Source: Deferribacter abyssi
GTDB lineage: Bacteria; Chrysiogenota; Deferribacteres; Deferribacterales; Deferribacteraceae
Assembly (NCBI RefSeq): GCF_049472655.1
Contig: NZ_JAQNCS010000007.1
Coordinates: 45,066-109,065, forward strand
Direction of reading: 5' to 3'
Length of the DNA: 64,000 nucleotides
Each line of letters begins with the position of its first letter. The first letter of the stretch is position 1. The notes beneath the pieces were generated by a model, which saw nothing but the letters and a program-made list of their open reading frames with translations, was not told the origin of the DNA and did not search any database. Position numbers and translations under genes: made by a program. Shown here piece after piece: positions 8,496-16,366 of the stretch.

Positions 8496-8531
8496 AAAAA
8501 AAGCCACCTCGTTCCTACCGAGATGGCTTTT
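8496..8531 (-). terminator. Rho-independent terminator of the tRNA operon
   Basis: On the minus strand GCCATCTCG-loop-CGAGGTGGC (8503-8527) is followed by a run of seven T. It lies just after tRNA-Asp, the last gene of the tRNA cluster. Confidence 0.85.
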
Positions 8532-8535
8532 CATA

Positions 8536-8610
8536 CGGGGACGACGAGACTCGAACTCGCGACCTCCGGCTCGACAGGCCGGCGTTCTAACCAAACTGAA
8601 CTACGCCCCC
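8536..8610 (-). tRNA. tRNA-Asp(GTC)
   Basis: The cloverleaf is complete: acceptor GGGGGCG/CGTCCCC, anticodon loop CTGTCGA giving GTC, and a T-arm with GTTCGAGTC. CCA is not encoded. It is the last gene of a four-tRNA operon (Lys-Glu-Val-Asp in transcription order). Confidence 0.95.
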
Positions 8611-8618
8611 ATAAAAAA

Positions 8619-8691
8619 TGGGCGGTGCAGGGATTGAACCTACGACCCCCGGCTTGTAAGGCCGGTGCTCTCCCAGCTGAGCTAACCGCCC
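8619..8691 (-). tRNA. tRNA-Val(TAC)
   Basis: The cloverleaf has acceptor GGGCGGT/ACCGCCC, anticodon loop CTTACAA giving TAC, and discriminator A. CCA is not encoded. It is 8 bp from tRNA-Asp. Confidence 0.95.
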
Positions 8692-8699
8692 ATCAATTA

Positions 8700-8774
8700 C
8701 GTCCCCAGGGGGATTTGAACCCCCGTTACCGGCTCGAAAGGCCGGTGTCCTAGGCCAGGCTAGACGATGGGGAC
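8700..8774 (-). tRNA. tRNA-Glu(TTC)
   Basis: The cloverleaf has acceptor GTCCCCA/TGGGGAC, anticodon loop CTTTCGA giving TTC, and discriminator G. CCA is not encoded. Confidence 0.95.
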
Positions 8775-8778
8775 ATAA

Positions 8779-8854
8779 TGGTGAGCCGTGCAGGCTTCGA
8801 ACCTGCGACCCACTGCTTAAAAGGCAGTTGCTCTACCTACTGAGCTAACGGCTC
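8779..8854 (-). tRNA. tRNA-Lys(TTT)
   Basis: The cloverleaf has acceptor GAGCCGT/ACGGCTC, anticodon loop CTTTTAA giving TTT, and discriminator A. Unlike its three neighbours, this gene encodes its CCA end (8779-8781). It is the first gene of the tRNA operon. Confidence 0.95.
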
Positions 8855-9170
8855 ACTCTCTTTTTTCCTGTCTGGCTTCATCGCCTGACGGGATTGAACA
8901 TATAACAAAACAAACAAATAAAGTCAACTAGTTTTTTATAAATTTTTAATTTTTTTTTACGTTTAATTATAAGTCCTAGAAATATTGAGATTTCATTGCA
9001 TATTATAAAGTGTTAATGCCCTTCTAAGAATATTTGTGACCAACTCTACGTTTACTTCACTAAGATATAACTTACGTTATAATTGTCGTAATAATTTTAA
9101 TTTTATCTTAATAAATGATGAATTATATTGAATTTATGGTAAAATAAAAATTGGTTAGGGAGGTTTAGTT
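8855..9170. other. Gene-free, AT-rich left boundary of the restriction island
   Basis: This stretch must hold the minus-strand promoter of the tRNA operon and the plus-strand promoter of hsdM. A small hairpin (CGTCAGGCGATGAAGCC region, 8872-8892) lies next to tRNA-Lys. GGGAGG at 9158-9163 is the hsdM ribosome binding site. I see no integrase gene and no copy of tRNA 3' sequence that would mark an att site. Confidence 0.4.
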
Positions 9171-10706
9171 ATGGCAAAAAAGAAGAATAATACAGAATCT
9201 TTTGAGCAGCAACTCTGGAAAGCAGCAGACAAATTAAGAAAAAACATTGATGCTGCAGAGTATAAACATATTGTTTTAGGTCTTATTTTCTTGAGATATA
9301 TTTCAGATGCCTTTGAAAATTTATATGAAAAACTTAAAAAAGGCGAAGGAGAGTATGCAGGAGCTGACCCTGAAGATGTTGATGAATATAGAGCTGAAAA
9401 TGTGTTTTTTGTGCCACAGAAAGCAAGATGGGAATTTTTAAAAGCAAATGCTAAAAATCCTGAAATTGGGAAAATCATTGACGATGCAATGGAACTAATT
9501 GAAAAAGAAAATCCTTCATTAAAAGGAGTTTTACCAAAAGGTTATGCAAAAGCAAATATTGACCCTATAAATCTTGGTGGCCTAATTGATCTTTTTAGCA
9601 ATATTGCTTTTGACAAAGCAAAAGAGAGAAGTGCTGATATTTTAGGCCATGTTTTTGAATACTTTTTAGGCCAGTTTGCACTTGCTGAAGGCAAAAAAGG
9701 AGGTCAGTTCTATACTCCAAGAAGTGTTGTTGAGCTTCTTGTTGAAATGCTTGAGCCAAACAAAGGGAGGGTATTTGACCCGTGCTGTGGTTCAGGTGGG
9801 ATGTTTGTGCAGTCTGAAAAGTTTGTAAAGGAGCATCAGGGAAGAATCAATGATATTTCAATTTACGGTCAAGAGAGCAACTACACAACATGGCGACTTT
9901 GTAAAATGAATCTTTCAATAAGAGGAATAGACTCTTCGCAGGTTAAGTGGAATTCTGAAGGCTCATTTTTAAACGATGCTCATAAAGATTTAAAAGCTGA
10001 TTTTGTTATTGCCAATCCACCGTTTAACGACAGTGATTGGAGCGGTGATTTATTGCGCAAAGATGTTAGATGGAAATATGGCATACCCCCGGTTGGAAAT
10101 GCCAATTATGCCTGGATACAGCACTTTATTTTTCACCTTGCACCACATGGAAAAGCAGGCTTTGTCCTTGCAAAAGGTGCGCTTACAACGAAGCAAACTG
10201 CTGAGTATGAAATCAGAAAAAACATGATAGAAGACGATATTATTGACTGTATTGTTAATCTGCCACCAAAACTTTTCCTGAATACTCAAATACCTGCCTC
10301 TTTATGGTTTATCCGTAAAAACAAGACTACCCGCAAACGGGAAATTCTTTTTATAGATGCCAGAGATATGGGAAAACTCATAAACAGAAGAACAAGGGTT
10401 TTAACTGAAGAGGATATAAAAAAGATTGCTGATACTTACCACAAATGGCAAAGAGAAGATGAAGATTACGAAGATATAAAAGGCTTTTGCAAATCAGCAA
10501 AATTTGAAGAAGTAAGAGACCTTGACTATGTTTTAACTCCCGGTCGGTATGTTGGCCTCCCCGAAGAGAATGATGACTTTGATTTTGAAGAAAGATTTAC
10601 AAAGCTAAAAGCGGAATTTATGGAGCAGTTAAAAGAAGAAGAGAGGCTGAATAAACTGATTCTTAAGAATTTAGAGAAAATAGAGTTGAGAGAGGAAAAT
10701 GAATAA
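9171..10706 (+). CDS. hsdM: Type I restriction-modification DNA methyltransferase subunit HsdM
   Basis: A 511-aa N6-adenine methyltransferase. An N-terminal helical HsdM_N domain (FEQQLWKAADKLRKNID) is followed by the SAM site FDPCCGSGGMF (about residue 203) and the catalytic motif IV FVIANPPFND (about 283). It methylates the HsdS-specified site to protect host DNA and is also required for restriction. A GGGAGG ribosome binding site precedes the ATG. It is the first gene of the island. Its last 8 nt overlap the RhuM-Doc gene (ATGAATAA), an overlap architecture reused downstream. It appears full length and intact. Confidence 0.95.
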   Translation: MAKKKNNTESFEQQLWKAADKLRKNIDAAEYKHIVLGLIFLRYISDAFENLYEKLKKGEGEYAGADPEDVDEYRAENVFFVPQKARWEFLKANAKNPEIGKIIDDAMELIEKENPSLKGVLPKGYAKANIDPINLGGLIDLFSNIAFDKAKERSADILGHVFEYFLGQFALAEGKKGGQFYTPRSVVELLVEMLEPNKGRVFDPCCGSGGMFVQSEKFVKEHQGRINDISIYGQESNYTTWRLCKMNLSIRGIDSSQVKWNSEGSFLNDAHKDLKADFVIANPPFNDSDWSGDLLRKDVRWKYGIPPVGNANYAWIQHFIFHLAPHGKAGFVLAKGALTTKQTAEYEIRKNMIEDDIIDCIVNLPPKLFLNTQIPASLWFIRKNKTTRKREILFIDARDMGKLINRRTRVLTEEDIKKIADTYHKWQREDEDYEDIKGFCKSAKFEEVRDLDYVLTPGRYVGLPEENDDFDFEERFTKLKAEFMEQLKEEERLNKLILKNLEKIELREENE

Positions 10707-11697
10707 CAGTCAAGAACTAATTATTTATCAGGATAAAGACAAGAAAATCGAGGTGCAACTGAAAGAAGAGACAATCTGGCTAAACCTTAATCAGATTGCT
10801 TTCTTGTTTGATGTTAAAAAAGCAGCAATATCAAAACATATAAAAAATATATTTTCATCAGGTGAACTACAGGAGAAGTCAACTGTTTCCAAAATGGAAA
10901 CAGTTCAATTAGAAGGAAAAAGAAAAGTTAAAAGAAGAATAACCTATTACAACCTTGATGTAATAATTGCCGTTGGCTATCGAGTGAACTCCAAAAAAGC
11001 AACTCAATTTAGAATCTGGGCAACACAGGTTTTAAAAAACTATCTCATAAAAGGATACGCTCTTAATGAAAAAAAACTCACTGAACAACGCATTAAAGAA
11101 ATTGAGAAAACGGTAAAATTCATAAAAGGAAATATTAGAACAGCTTCTCTTTCTTCTTCAGAAGTAAAAGGACTGCTTGAAATTATTGAAAAATACGCTC
11201 TTGTGTGGAAATGGATCGAAGAATACGACACAGGGAAAATAAAACCGGAGAAAACCAACAAGGAAAGGAAGAAAATAAACTATGAAGAAGCAAAAAGCGC
11301 CATAAATGAACTAAAAGAATATCTTTTAAAAAAAGGAGAAGCATCTGATGTCTTTGGTCAGGAAAGAGACAGAGGGCTTTTTGAAAGTGCATTGAATATA
11401 ATTTATCAAACCTTTGATGGACAAGAGCTATATCCTACCTTTGAAGAAAAGGCTGCCAATTTATTATATCTGATAATTAAAAATCATCCTTTTGTTGATG
11501 GAAACAAGCGAATTGGTGCATTGCTCTTTTTAATGTTTTTATATGAAAATATGTCAAAAGAAGAATTATTTGAAAAATTTAACAGTAATACTTTAACGGC
11601 TCTGTGTTATCTTGTAGCTGCAAGTCCACCTGCTCAAAAAGAGCAATTGGTAAATTTAATAATGAATTTCATTTCATTTGAAAGGGAAGAAGGATAA
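10699..11697 (+). CDS. RhuM-type N-domain fused to a Fic/Doc domain
   Basis: A 332-aa two-domain protein. Residues 1-130 resemble the RhuM virulence-protein domain (IWLNLNQIAFLFDVKKAAISKHI, a helix-turn-helix-like segment, then KATQFRIWATQVLKNYLIKGYALNE). Residues ~195-330 form a Fic/Doc fold with HPFVDGNKRIGA at 263-274. The K at position 270, where Fic AMP-transferases have G, is the Doc signature; Doc kinases phosphorylate EF-Tu. It starts inside hsdM and overlaps the next gene by 1 nt, so it is embedded in the R-M operon. RhuM-Doc genes are common riders of type I systems; no separate Phd-like antitoxin is visible. Function here is inferred. Confidence 0.85.
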   Translation: MNNSQELIIYQDKDKKIEVQLKEETIWLNLNQIAFLFDVKKAAISKHIKNIFSSGELQEKSTVSKMETVQLEGKRKVKRRITYYNLDVIIAVGYRVNSKKATQFRIWATQVLKNYLIKGYALNEKKLTEQRIKEIEKTVKFIKGNIRTASLSSSEVKGLLEIIEKYALVWKWIEEYDTGKIKPEKTNKERKKINYEEAKSAINELKEYLLKKGEASDVFGQERDRGLFESALNIIYQTFDGQELYPTFEEKAANLLYLIIKNHPFVDGNKRIGALLFLMFLYENMSKEELFEKFNSNTLTALCYLVAASPPAQKEQLVNLIMNFISFEREEG

Positions 11698-12800
11698 TGA
11701 ATGATAAAATTTCAACGGGATGGAAAAATGATAAAAAATACAATGAATGGATAAAGAGTTTAAAAGAAAAATTCAGACAGGTTCAATTAAAAGCAGCTGT
11801 TAAAGTAAATAGTGAATTACTAAATTTTTACTGGGAGCTTGGAAAAGAGATTGCAGACAAACAGAAAGAGGTAAAATGGGGAGATAAATTTCTTGAAAGA
11901 TTAAGCAAAGATTTAATGAATGAATTCCCAGAGGTAAAAGGATTTTCTTTAAGAAATTTGAAATATATTCGGCAATGGTACTTATTTTGGAGCAACATTG
12001 AGGAAATTGGGCAGCAGGCTGTTGCCCAATTTAGAGATAAAAAAGTGCAACAAGCTGTTGCACTAATTACTCAAATACCATGGGGGCATAATCTTGTAAT
12101 AATTACAAAATGCAAAAATTCGGAAGAAGCATTGTTTTATGTTCAAAAAACAATAGAAAACAGCTGGTCAAGGTCAGTTTTAACCCATCAAATAGAAAGT
12201 GGACTATACGAGCGAGCAGGAAAATCCATAACAAACTTTGATAAAACATTACCTAAACCGCAATCAGATCTGGCAAAAGAGATGTTAAAAGATCCATACT
12301 GTTTTGATTTCCTTGCAGTAAGAGAAAACTACACAGAAAAAGAACTTGAAAATGACTTACTAACGAATTTAACAAAATTTCTCCTTGAACTTGGAGCAGG
12401 TTTTTCCTTTTTAGGAAGGCAATATAAAATTGAAGTTGGAGAAGAAGAATTTTACATAGATTTGCTTTTTTACCATGTAAAATTGCATTGTTATATTGTT
12501 GTGGAATTAAAAACCGGGAGATTTAAACCTGAATATGCAGGTAAACTAAATTTTTACATTTCAGCAGTTGATTCATTATTTAAAACAGAAAAAGACAATC
12601 CAACAATAGGTATTTTGATTTGTAAGGAAAAGGATAAAACAATTGTAGAATATTCTCTGCGTGATATTTCAAAACCTATTGGTGTCAGTGAATATAAAAT
12701 TACAAGAGAATTGCCAGAGGAGTTAAAATCTTCTTTACCTGATATTAAAGACATTGAAGCAAGTTTAAATGAAGTTAAAGAGGAGAAAAGCGATGAGTGA
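11697..12800 (+). CDS. DUF1016/YhcG-type PDDEXK nuclease-family protein
   Basis: A 367-aa member of the DUF1016 (YhcG/RhiA-like) family. The N-terminal helical region (NSELLNFYWELGKEIADKQ, then FSLRNLKYIRQWY and QIPWGHN) is typical. The C-terminal PDDEXK-type nuclease fold shows FYIDLLFYHVKLHCYIVVELKTG at about residues 253-275, with D and E-x-K in place. Such proteins travel with type I R-M loci and are thought to be accessory nucleases of unknown role. Two adjacent palindromes (12004-12032 and 12044-12064) lie within the gene and encode the QQAVAQF/QQAVALI repeat. It ends 8 nt into a vestigial hsdS start. Confidence 0.85.
   Translation: MNDKISTGWKNDKKYNEWIKSLKEKFRQVQLKAAVKVNSELLNFYWELGKEIADKQKEVKWGDKFLERLSKDLMNEFPEVKGFSLRNLKYIRQWYLFWSNIEEIGQQAVAQFRDKKVQQAVALITQIPWGHNLVIITKCKNSEEALFYVQKTIENSWSRSVLTHQIESGLYERAGKSITNFDKTLPKPQSDLAKEMLKDPYCFDFLAVRENYTEKELENDLLTNLTKFLLELGAGFSFLGRQYKIEVGEEEFYIDLLFYHVKLHCYIVVELKTGRFKPEYAGKLNFYISAVDSLFKTEKDNPTIGILICKEKDKTIVEYSLRDISKPIGVSEYKITRELPEELKSSLPDIKDIEASLNEVKEEKSDE
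12004..12064. repeat. Two consecutive palindromes inside the DUF1016 gene
   Basis: The first has arms AAATTGGGCA/TGCCCAATTT with a 9-nt loop (12004-12032). The second has AGTGCAACA/TGTTGCACT with a 3-nt loop (12044-12064). The inner parts are also direct repeats of each other (CAGCAGGCTGTTGCC versus CAACAAGCTGTTGCA), encoding QQAVA twice. Confidence 0.55.
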
Positions 12801-12819
12801 TAAAGTGCCGAAAGAATAG
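12781..12819 (+). pseudogene. Vestigial hsdS start (MSDKVPKE-stop)
   Basis: ATG at 12793 opens a 9-codon frame MSDKVPKE-stop, which mirrors the true hsdS N-terminus MSEKVPEGW at 14468. The surrounding 30 nt (12781-12810) repeat 14456-14485 with about four differences. The 8-nt overlap with the preceding stop (ATGAGTGA) is the same at both sites. This appears to be the leftover of the original hsdS start after the AlbA_2 gene entered or hsdS was rearranged. Confidence 0.6.
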
Positions 12820-12849
12820 AAAAGATTAAATTGAAAAAAGAGGTATTAC

Positions 12850-14475
12850 ATGGCTTTACCAATAAATATTGAAGAATTAATCAATGGAAACACTGTTGAA
12901 TGGGAAAGAATTGAATTTCGCAAAGGCTGGAATCCTGAACGCACCATAAAAACAATTACTGCTTTTGCCAATGACTTTAATAATTGGGGTGGTGGATATG
13001 TAATCATTGGAATTAAAGAAGAAAATGGTAAACCCAAATTACCCCCAGAGGGGCTTAAAGTAGAAGAAATAGAAAAAATTCAAAAAGATTTAAACAAAAT
13101 TTGTAGAAAAATTATTCCCAATTATTTTCCAATAGTTGAACCTGTTAACTTTATGGGTAAGAATATTTTGATTTTATGGTGCCCGGGAGGAAGTGTAAGA
13201 CCTTACAAGTGCCCGGAAAATTTCACTAAAAATCCGAGATATTTCTATTATATCAGGCGTTTTTCTTCAACTGTTAAACCTACGATTGATGAAGAAAAAG
13301 AACTCATTGCAATGTCCAATCAAATTCCCTTTGATGATAGGGTAAATTATAGATATTCATTAAAAGAGTTTGACCTTGGAGCAATAAAAACTTTTTTAAA
13401 CAAAGTAAAGAGCGAGCTTGAAAACCAGATACCTAACTTAACAATTGAAGAAATATCAAGAAAGATGAACATTGCAGAGGGAAGCGATGAAAATCTGCTT
13501 CCCAAAAATGTTGGTTTGTTATTTTTTGGAAAAAATCCACAAAGAATCTTCCCTTCAGCTCAAATAGAGGTTGTTATTTTCAAAGATAAAGATGGAATAG
13601 AGTTTGAAGAAAAAATCTTTGATGGAAATCTTATGGAGCAAACATTAAATGTTTTAAATTTTTTAAAAAGTCAGATTGTTAAAGAAAAAGTTATAAAAAG
13701 AGAAGGAAAAGCAGAAGCTGACAGATTTTTTAATTATCCTTATCAAGCTCTTGAAGAGGCAGTTTGTAATGCTGTGTATCATAGAGGTTATGACAATGAT
13801 TCACCAATAGAAATAAGGATATATCCGGAGCATATAAATATAATCAGTTTTCCAGGACCATTGCCACCGCTAAACAGAGAGAAGTTAAAAAAATATCAAT
13901 TTGATGTGAGAAAATACAGAAACAGAAGAATTGGTGAATTTCTGAAAGAGCTTCATCTTACAGAAGGAAGGCAAACAGGCATTCCAACTATACTAAAAGA
14001 ACTTGAAAAGAATAAATCCCCAAAACCTGTTTTTGAAACAGATGAAGAGAGAAGTTATTTCAAAACAACATTTTTTATACATCCGGAGTTTAAAAGAGAA
14101 AGTGAGGGAGTAAATGAGGCTACCCCTCAAGATAGTGCTGAGTTAGAATTAAGTTGGGACCAAGTTGGGACTAAGCTAAAGTCAAGATTTGAAGATTTAC
14201 TCCATCATGAGGGAGTAAGTGATGGAGTAAATGAGGGAGTAAAAGAAAGATTGATAGAAGAAATAGTATTTTTAAAAAACAATCATGCTATAAAAAGAGC
14301 TGATATAGAAAAGATTTTTAAAGTGTCCAAGGCAACTGCTGAAAGAGACATTGCATTTCTCAAAAAATTAGGATTGATTAAATTTGTTGGTGCACCTAAA
14401 ACAGGAAAATATGTAATCACTGAAAAAGGAAAAAAGTTTTTAGAAGATAATGAACAGGAGAAAGGCAATGAGTGA
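12850..14475 (+). CDS. AlbA_2 (Schlafen-like) / HATPase regulator with winged helix
   Basis: A 541-aa protein of the COG2865 type. The N-terminal AlbA_2/Schlafen domain (residues ~1-140) contains VEWERIEFRKGW and GGYVIIGIKEENG. A GHKL-like ATPase region (~270-400) has EEAVCNAVYHRGYD, an N-box-like motif, and then GRQTGIPTILKELEK. A low-complexity linker follows with repeated EGVNE/EGVSDGVNEGVKE. The C-terminal winged helix (KRADIEKIFKVSKATAERDIAFLKKLGLI) probably binds DNA. Genes of this type accompany type I R-M and other defence loci; function is unknown. AGAGGT precedes the ATG. It ends E-K-G-N-E-stop, overlapping hsdS by 8 nt, just as the previous gene ends E-K-S-D-E-stop at the vestigial start. 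Confidence 0.8.
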   Translation: MALPINIEELINGNTVEWERIEFRKGWNPERTIKTITAFANDFNNWGGGYVIIGIKEENGKPKLPPEGLKVEEIEKIQKDLNKICRKIIPNYFPIVEPVNFMGKNILILWCPGGSVRPYKCPENFTKNPRYFYYIRRFSSTVKPTIDEEKELIAMSNQIPFDDRVNYRYSLKEFDLGAIKTFLNKVKSELENQIPNLTIEEISRKMNIAEGSDENLLPKNVGLLFFGKNPQRIFPSAQIEVVIFKDKDGIEFEEKIFDGNLMEQTLNVLNFLKSQIVKEKVIKREGKAEADRFFNYPYQALEEAVCNAVYHRGYDNDSPIEIRIYPEHINIISFPGPLPPLNREKLKKYQFDVRKYRNRRIGEFLKELHLTEGRQTGIPTILKELEKNKSPKPVFETDEERSYFKTTFFIHPEFKRESEGVNEATPQDSAELELSWDQVGTKLKSRFEDLLHHEGVSDGVNEGVKERLIEEIVFLKNNHAIKRADIEKIFKVSKATAERDIAFLKKLGLIKFVGAPKTGKYVITEKGKKFLEDNEQEKGNE

Positions 14476-14485
14476 AAAAGTGCCT
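14456..14485 (+). repeat. Second copy of the hsdS-start direct repeat
   Basis: It repeats 12781-12810 and includes the ribosome binding site GGAG, the 8-nt gene overlap ATGAGTGA and the start of hsdS. It brackets the AlbA_2 gene on its right side. Confidence 0.6.
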
Positions 14486-15586
14486 GAAGGGTGGAAAAGA
14501 GTGAAGTTGGGGGAGGTGATAGTTTTTAATTATGGAAAATCTTTACCTGAAAGAAAAAGGGTTAGTGGAGATATTCCTGTATATAGTTCTGCTGGTATAA
14601 CAGGTTGGCATAATAAAGCCTTAGCAAACTCAAAAGGAATAATAATTGGTAGAAAAGGAACTATTGGTAAAGTATATAAATCTAAAGTACCTTTTTTTGC
14701 AATTGATACATGTTATTATGTTTTACCTAACGATGATGAATATGATTTTGATTTTATTTATTATCTTCTTTTTAGTTTAAAATTAGATGAACTAAATGAA
14801 GATAGTGCGGTTCCAGGATTGAATAGAAATACTGCTTATGCACAAGAAATCCCCCTCCCCCCACTCCCAGAGCAAAAAGCCATTGCATCGGTGCTTTCGT
14901 CGTTAGACGATAAAATAGACCTTCTCCACCGCCAGAACAAAACCCTTGAAAAAATGGCAGAAACCTTATTCCGCCAGTGGTTTATTGAAGAGGCAAAGGA
15001 GGATTGGGAGGAAAAGCCGTTATCTTTTTTGGGAAAAATAGTTTGTGGAAAAACCCCATCTAAAAAAAAGAAAGAGTATTTTGGTGGAAATATTCCTTTT
15101 ATAAAAATCCCAGATATGCACGGAAATACTTTTATTTTTGAAACTTCTGATAGTTTAACAGAAGAAGGGAAAAAGTCACAAAATAACAAAACACTGCCTG
15201 CTAAGTCTATTTGTGTAAGTTGTATTGCAACTGTAGGGTTAGTTTCTATGACAACTAAAGAAAGTCAGACAAACCAACAAATAAACTCAATTGTGCCCAA
15301 AAAAGATTATTATCGTTATTATATATTTTTATTTATGAAATATTTGAAGAGTTTACTTGTTGCAATGGCAAGTGGTGGAACTACAACTTTAAATTTGAAT
15401 ACTGGGGATTTTTCTAAAATAACAATTCCTTTGCCTGAAGAAAATATTTTGAAAATATTTCATAATCTAGTTGAACCATTATTTGACAAAATACTAATTA
15501 ACCAGCAACAAATCCGCACATTGGAAAAACTGCGGGATACTCTCCTGCCAAAACTGATGAGCGGAGAAGTGAGGGTGAAAATATGA
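14468..15586 (+). CDS. hsdS: Type I restriction specificity subunit HsdS
   Basis: A 372-aa specificity subunit with two target recognition domains. TRD1 spans ~1-130 (EGWKRVKLGEVIVFNYG, then IIGRKGTIGKVY) and TRD2 ~180-320 (FLGKIVCGKTPSKK, FIKIPDMHG). They are separated by the central helix (PPLPEQKAIASVLSSLDDKIDLLHRQNKTLEKM), and the matching distal helix is RTLEKLRDTLLPKLMSGEVRV. The two TRDs read the two halves of a bipartite recognition site that HsdM methylates. ATG at 14468 is chosen because GGAG lies 7 nt upstream and it matches the family start; an in-frame ATG at 14450 lacks a site. REP-like hairpins begin 13 nt after its stop. Confidence 0.95.
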   Translation: MSEKVPEGWKRVKLGEVIVFNYGKSLPERKRVSGDIPVYSSAGITGWHNKALANSKGIIIGRKGTIGKVYKSKVPFFAIDTCYYVLPNDDEYDFDFIYYLLFSLKLDELNEDSAVPGLNRNTAYAQEIPLPPLPEQKAIASVLSSLDDKIDLLHRQNKTLEKMAETLFRQWFIEEAKEDWEEKPLSFLGKIVCGKTPSKKKKEYFGGNIPFIKIPDMHGNTFIFETSDSLTEEGKKSQNNKTLPAKSICVSCIATVGLVSMTTKESQTNQQINSIVPKKDYYRYYIFLFMKYLKSLLVAMASGGTTTLNLNTGDFSKITIPLPEENILKIFHNLVEPLFDKILINQQQIRTLEKLRDTLLPKLMSGEVRVKI

Positions 15587-15598
15587 TTCCATTAAATA

Positions 15599-15714
15599 TA
15601 GGGGCAGACCTGCGTGTCTGCTCGCAAAAATACACGATCAAACACAATGTAGGGGCAGAATCTATTTCTGCCCGAAAAAATAATACGTGGGCGAACACAC
15701 AGATTCGCCCCTAC
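15599..15714. repeat. Cluster of three REP-like palindromes
   Basis: Three hairpins sharing a TAGGGGC-type edge lie between hsdS and the RAYT gene. The arms are GCAGAC/GTCTGC (15601-15623), GGGCAGAA/TTCTGCCC (15652-15673) and GGGCGAA/TTCGCCC followed by CTAC (15689-15713). This is the layout expected of REP sequences mobilised by the adjacent RAYT transposase. Confidence 0.75.
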
Positions 15715-15763
15715 AAATACAAAATATGGAAAAATATATTACGGGTGAATACGTAGGGATAAA

Positions 15764-16366
15764 ATGGGAAACAGGAAACACCCAAAACGAAAAAATATAC
15801 GATTAAAACATTACGATTATTCACAACCGGGATTTTATTTTGTAACCGTTTGCACACAGAACAAAATAAAATTATTTGGTGAAATAAAAAAAGGTGAAAT
15901 GATTTTGAACAAGGCAGGAAAAATGGTAAAAAAAATATGGTTAGAAATACCAAAAATATTTGCCCATACAAAATTACATGAATACATTATTATGCCGAAT
16001 CATTTTCATGCAATAATAGAAATAACCCCCCAAATCCACGTTGTAGGGGCAGAATCCATTTCTGCCCGAAAAAACAACGCACAGGTGGATATGGAATCCG
16101 CAAACAATAAACGGGCGGATATGGAATCCGCCCCTACGAGGGAAAATAATGTTTCGTTGCCAAAAATTATACAAACATTTAAACGATATTATACAATTGA
16201 ATACATAAAAATGGTGAAACAGGGTCTATTGCCACCATTTGACAAAAAATTATGGCAACGAAATCATTACGAACATGTTATCCGAAACGAACAATCATAT
16301 TCGAAAATCGCAGAATACATAATAAATAATCCTTTAAAATGGGAGGATGACAAATATTATGCCTAA
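15764..16366 (+). CDS. REP-associated tyrosine transposase (RAYT)
   Basis: A 200-aa Y1/HUH transposase of the IS200-like RAYT family (TnpA_REP). The N-terminal YDYSQPGFYFVTVCTQNK is characteristic. The HUH motif is in YIIMPNHFHAIIEI, and the catalytic tyrosine region is NEQSYSKIAEYIINNPLKW. Residues ~88-130 are not core: they are translated REP palindromes (VGAESISARKNN, ADMESAPTREN), showing insertion of the element's own repeats into its gene. TAGGGAT precedes the ATG. It sits between hsdS and hsdR and overlaps the proposed hsdR start, so it has been placed inside the R-M operon. Confidence 0.9.
   Translation: MGNRKHPKRKNIRLKHYDYSQPGFYFVTVCTQNKIKLFGEIKKGEMILNKAGKMVKKIWLEIPKIFAHTKLHEYIIMPNHFHAIIEITPQIHVVGAESISARKNNAQVDMESANNKRADMESAPTRENNVSLPKIIQTFKRYYTIEYIKMVKQGLLPPFDKKLWQRNHYEHVIRNEQSYSKIAEYIINNPLKWEDDKYYA
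16043..16069. repeat. REP palindrome inside the RAYT gene (copy 1)
   Basis: GTAGGGGCAGAA...TTCTGCCCGA is nearly the same as the intergenic copy at 15650-15675 and is read in frame as VGAESISAR. Confidence 0.75.
16083..16137. repeat. Two tandem REP-like palindromes inside the RAYT gene
   Basis: GTGGAT/ATCCGC (16085-16101) and GGGCGGAT/ATCCGCCC followed by CTAC (16113-16137) share the core GGATATGGAATCCGC. They are translated VDMESANNKRADMESAPT. Confidence 0.7.

Noticed and set aside
8523..8753. A 76-aa plus-strand ORF across the tRNA cluster
   Set aside because: It runs antisense through tRNA-Asp, Val and Glu and has no coding character.
8619..8854. Repeated stretches in the tRNA cluster as a CRISPR-like array
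   Set aside because: The repeats are the T-arms and anticodon arms of four tRNAs. No CRISPR array or cas gene is present in the window.
14450..14467. hsdS start at the upstream ATG (MNRRKAM...)
   Set aside because: No ribosome binding site precedes it, whereas GGAG is well placed for the ATG at 14468, whose product starts like other HsdS proteins.
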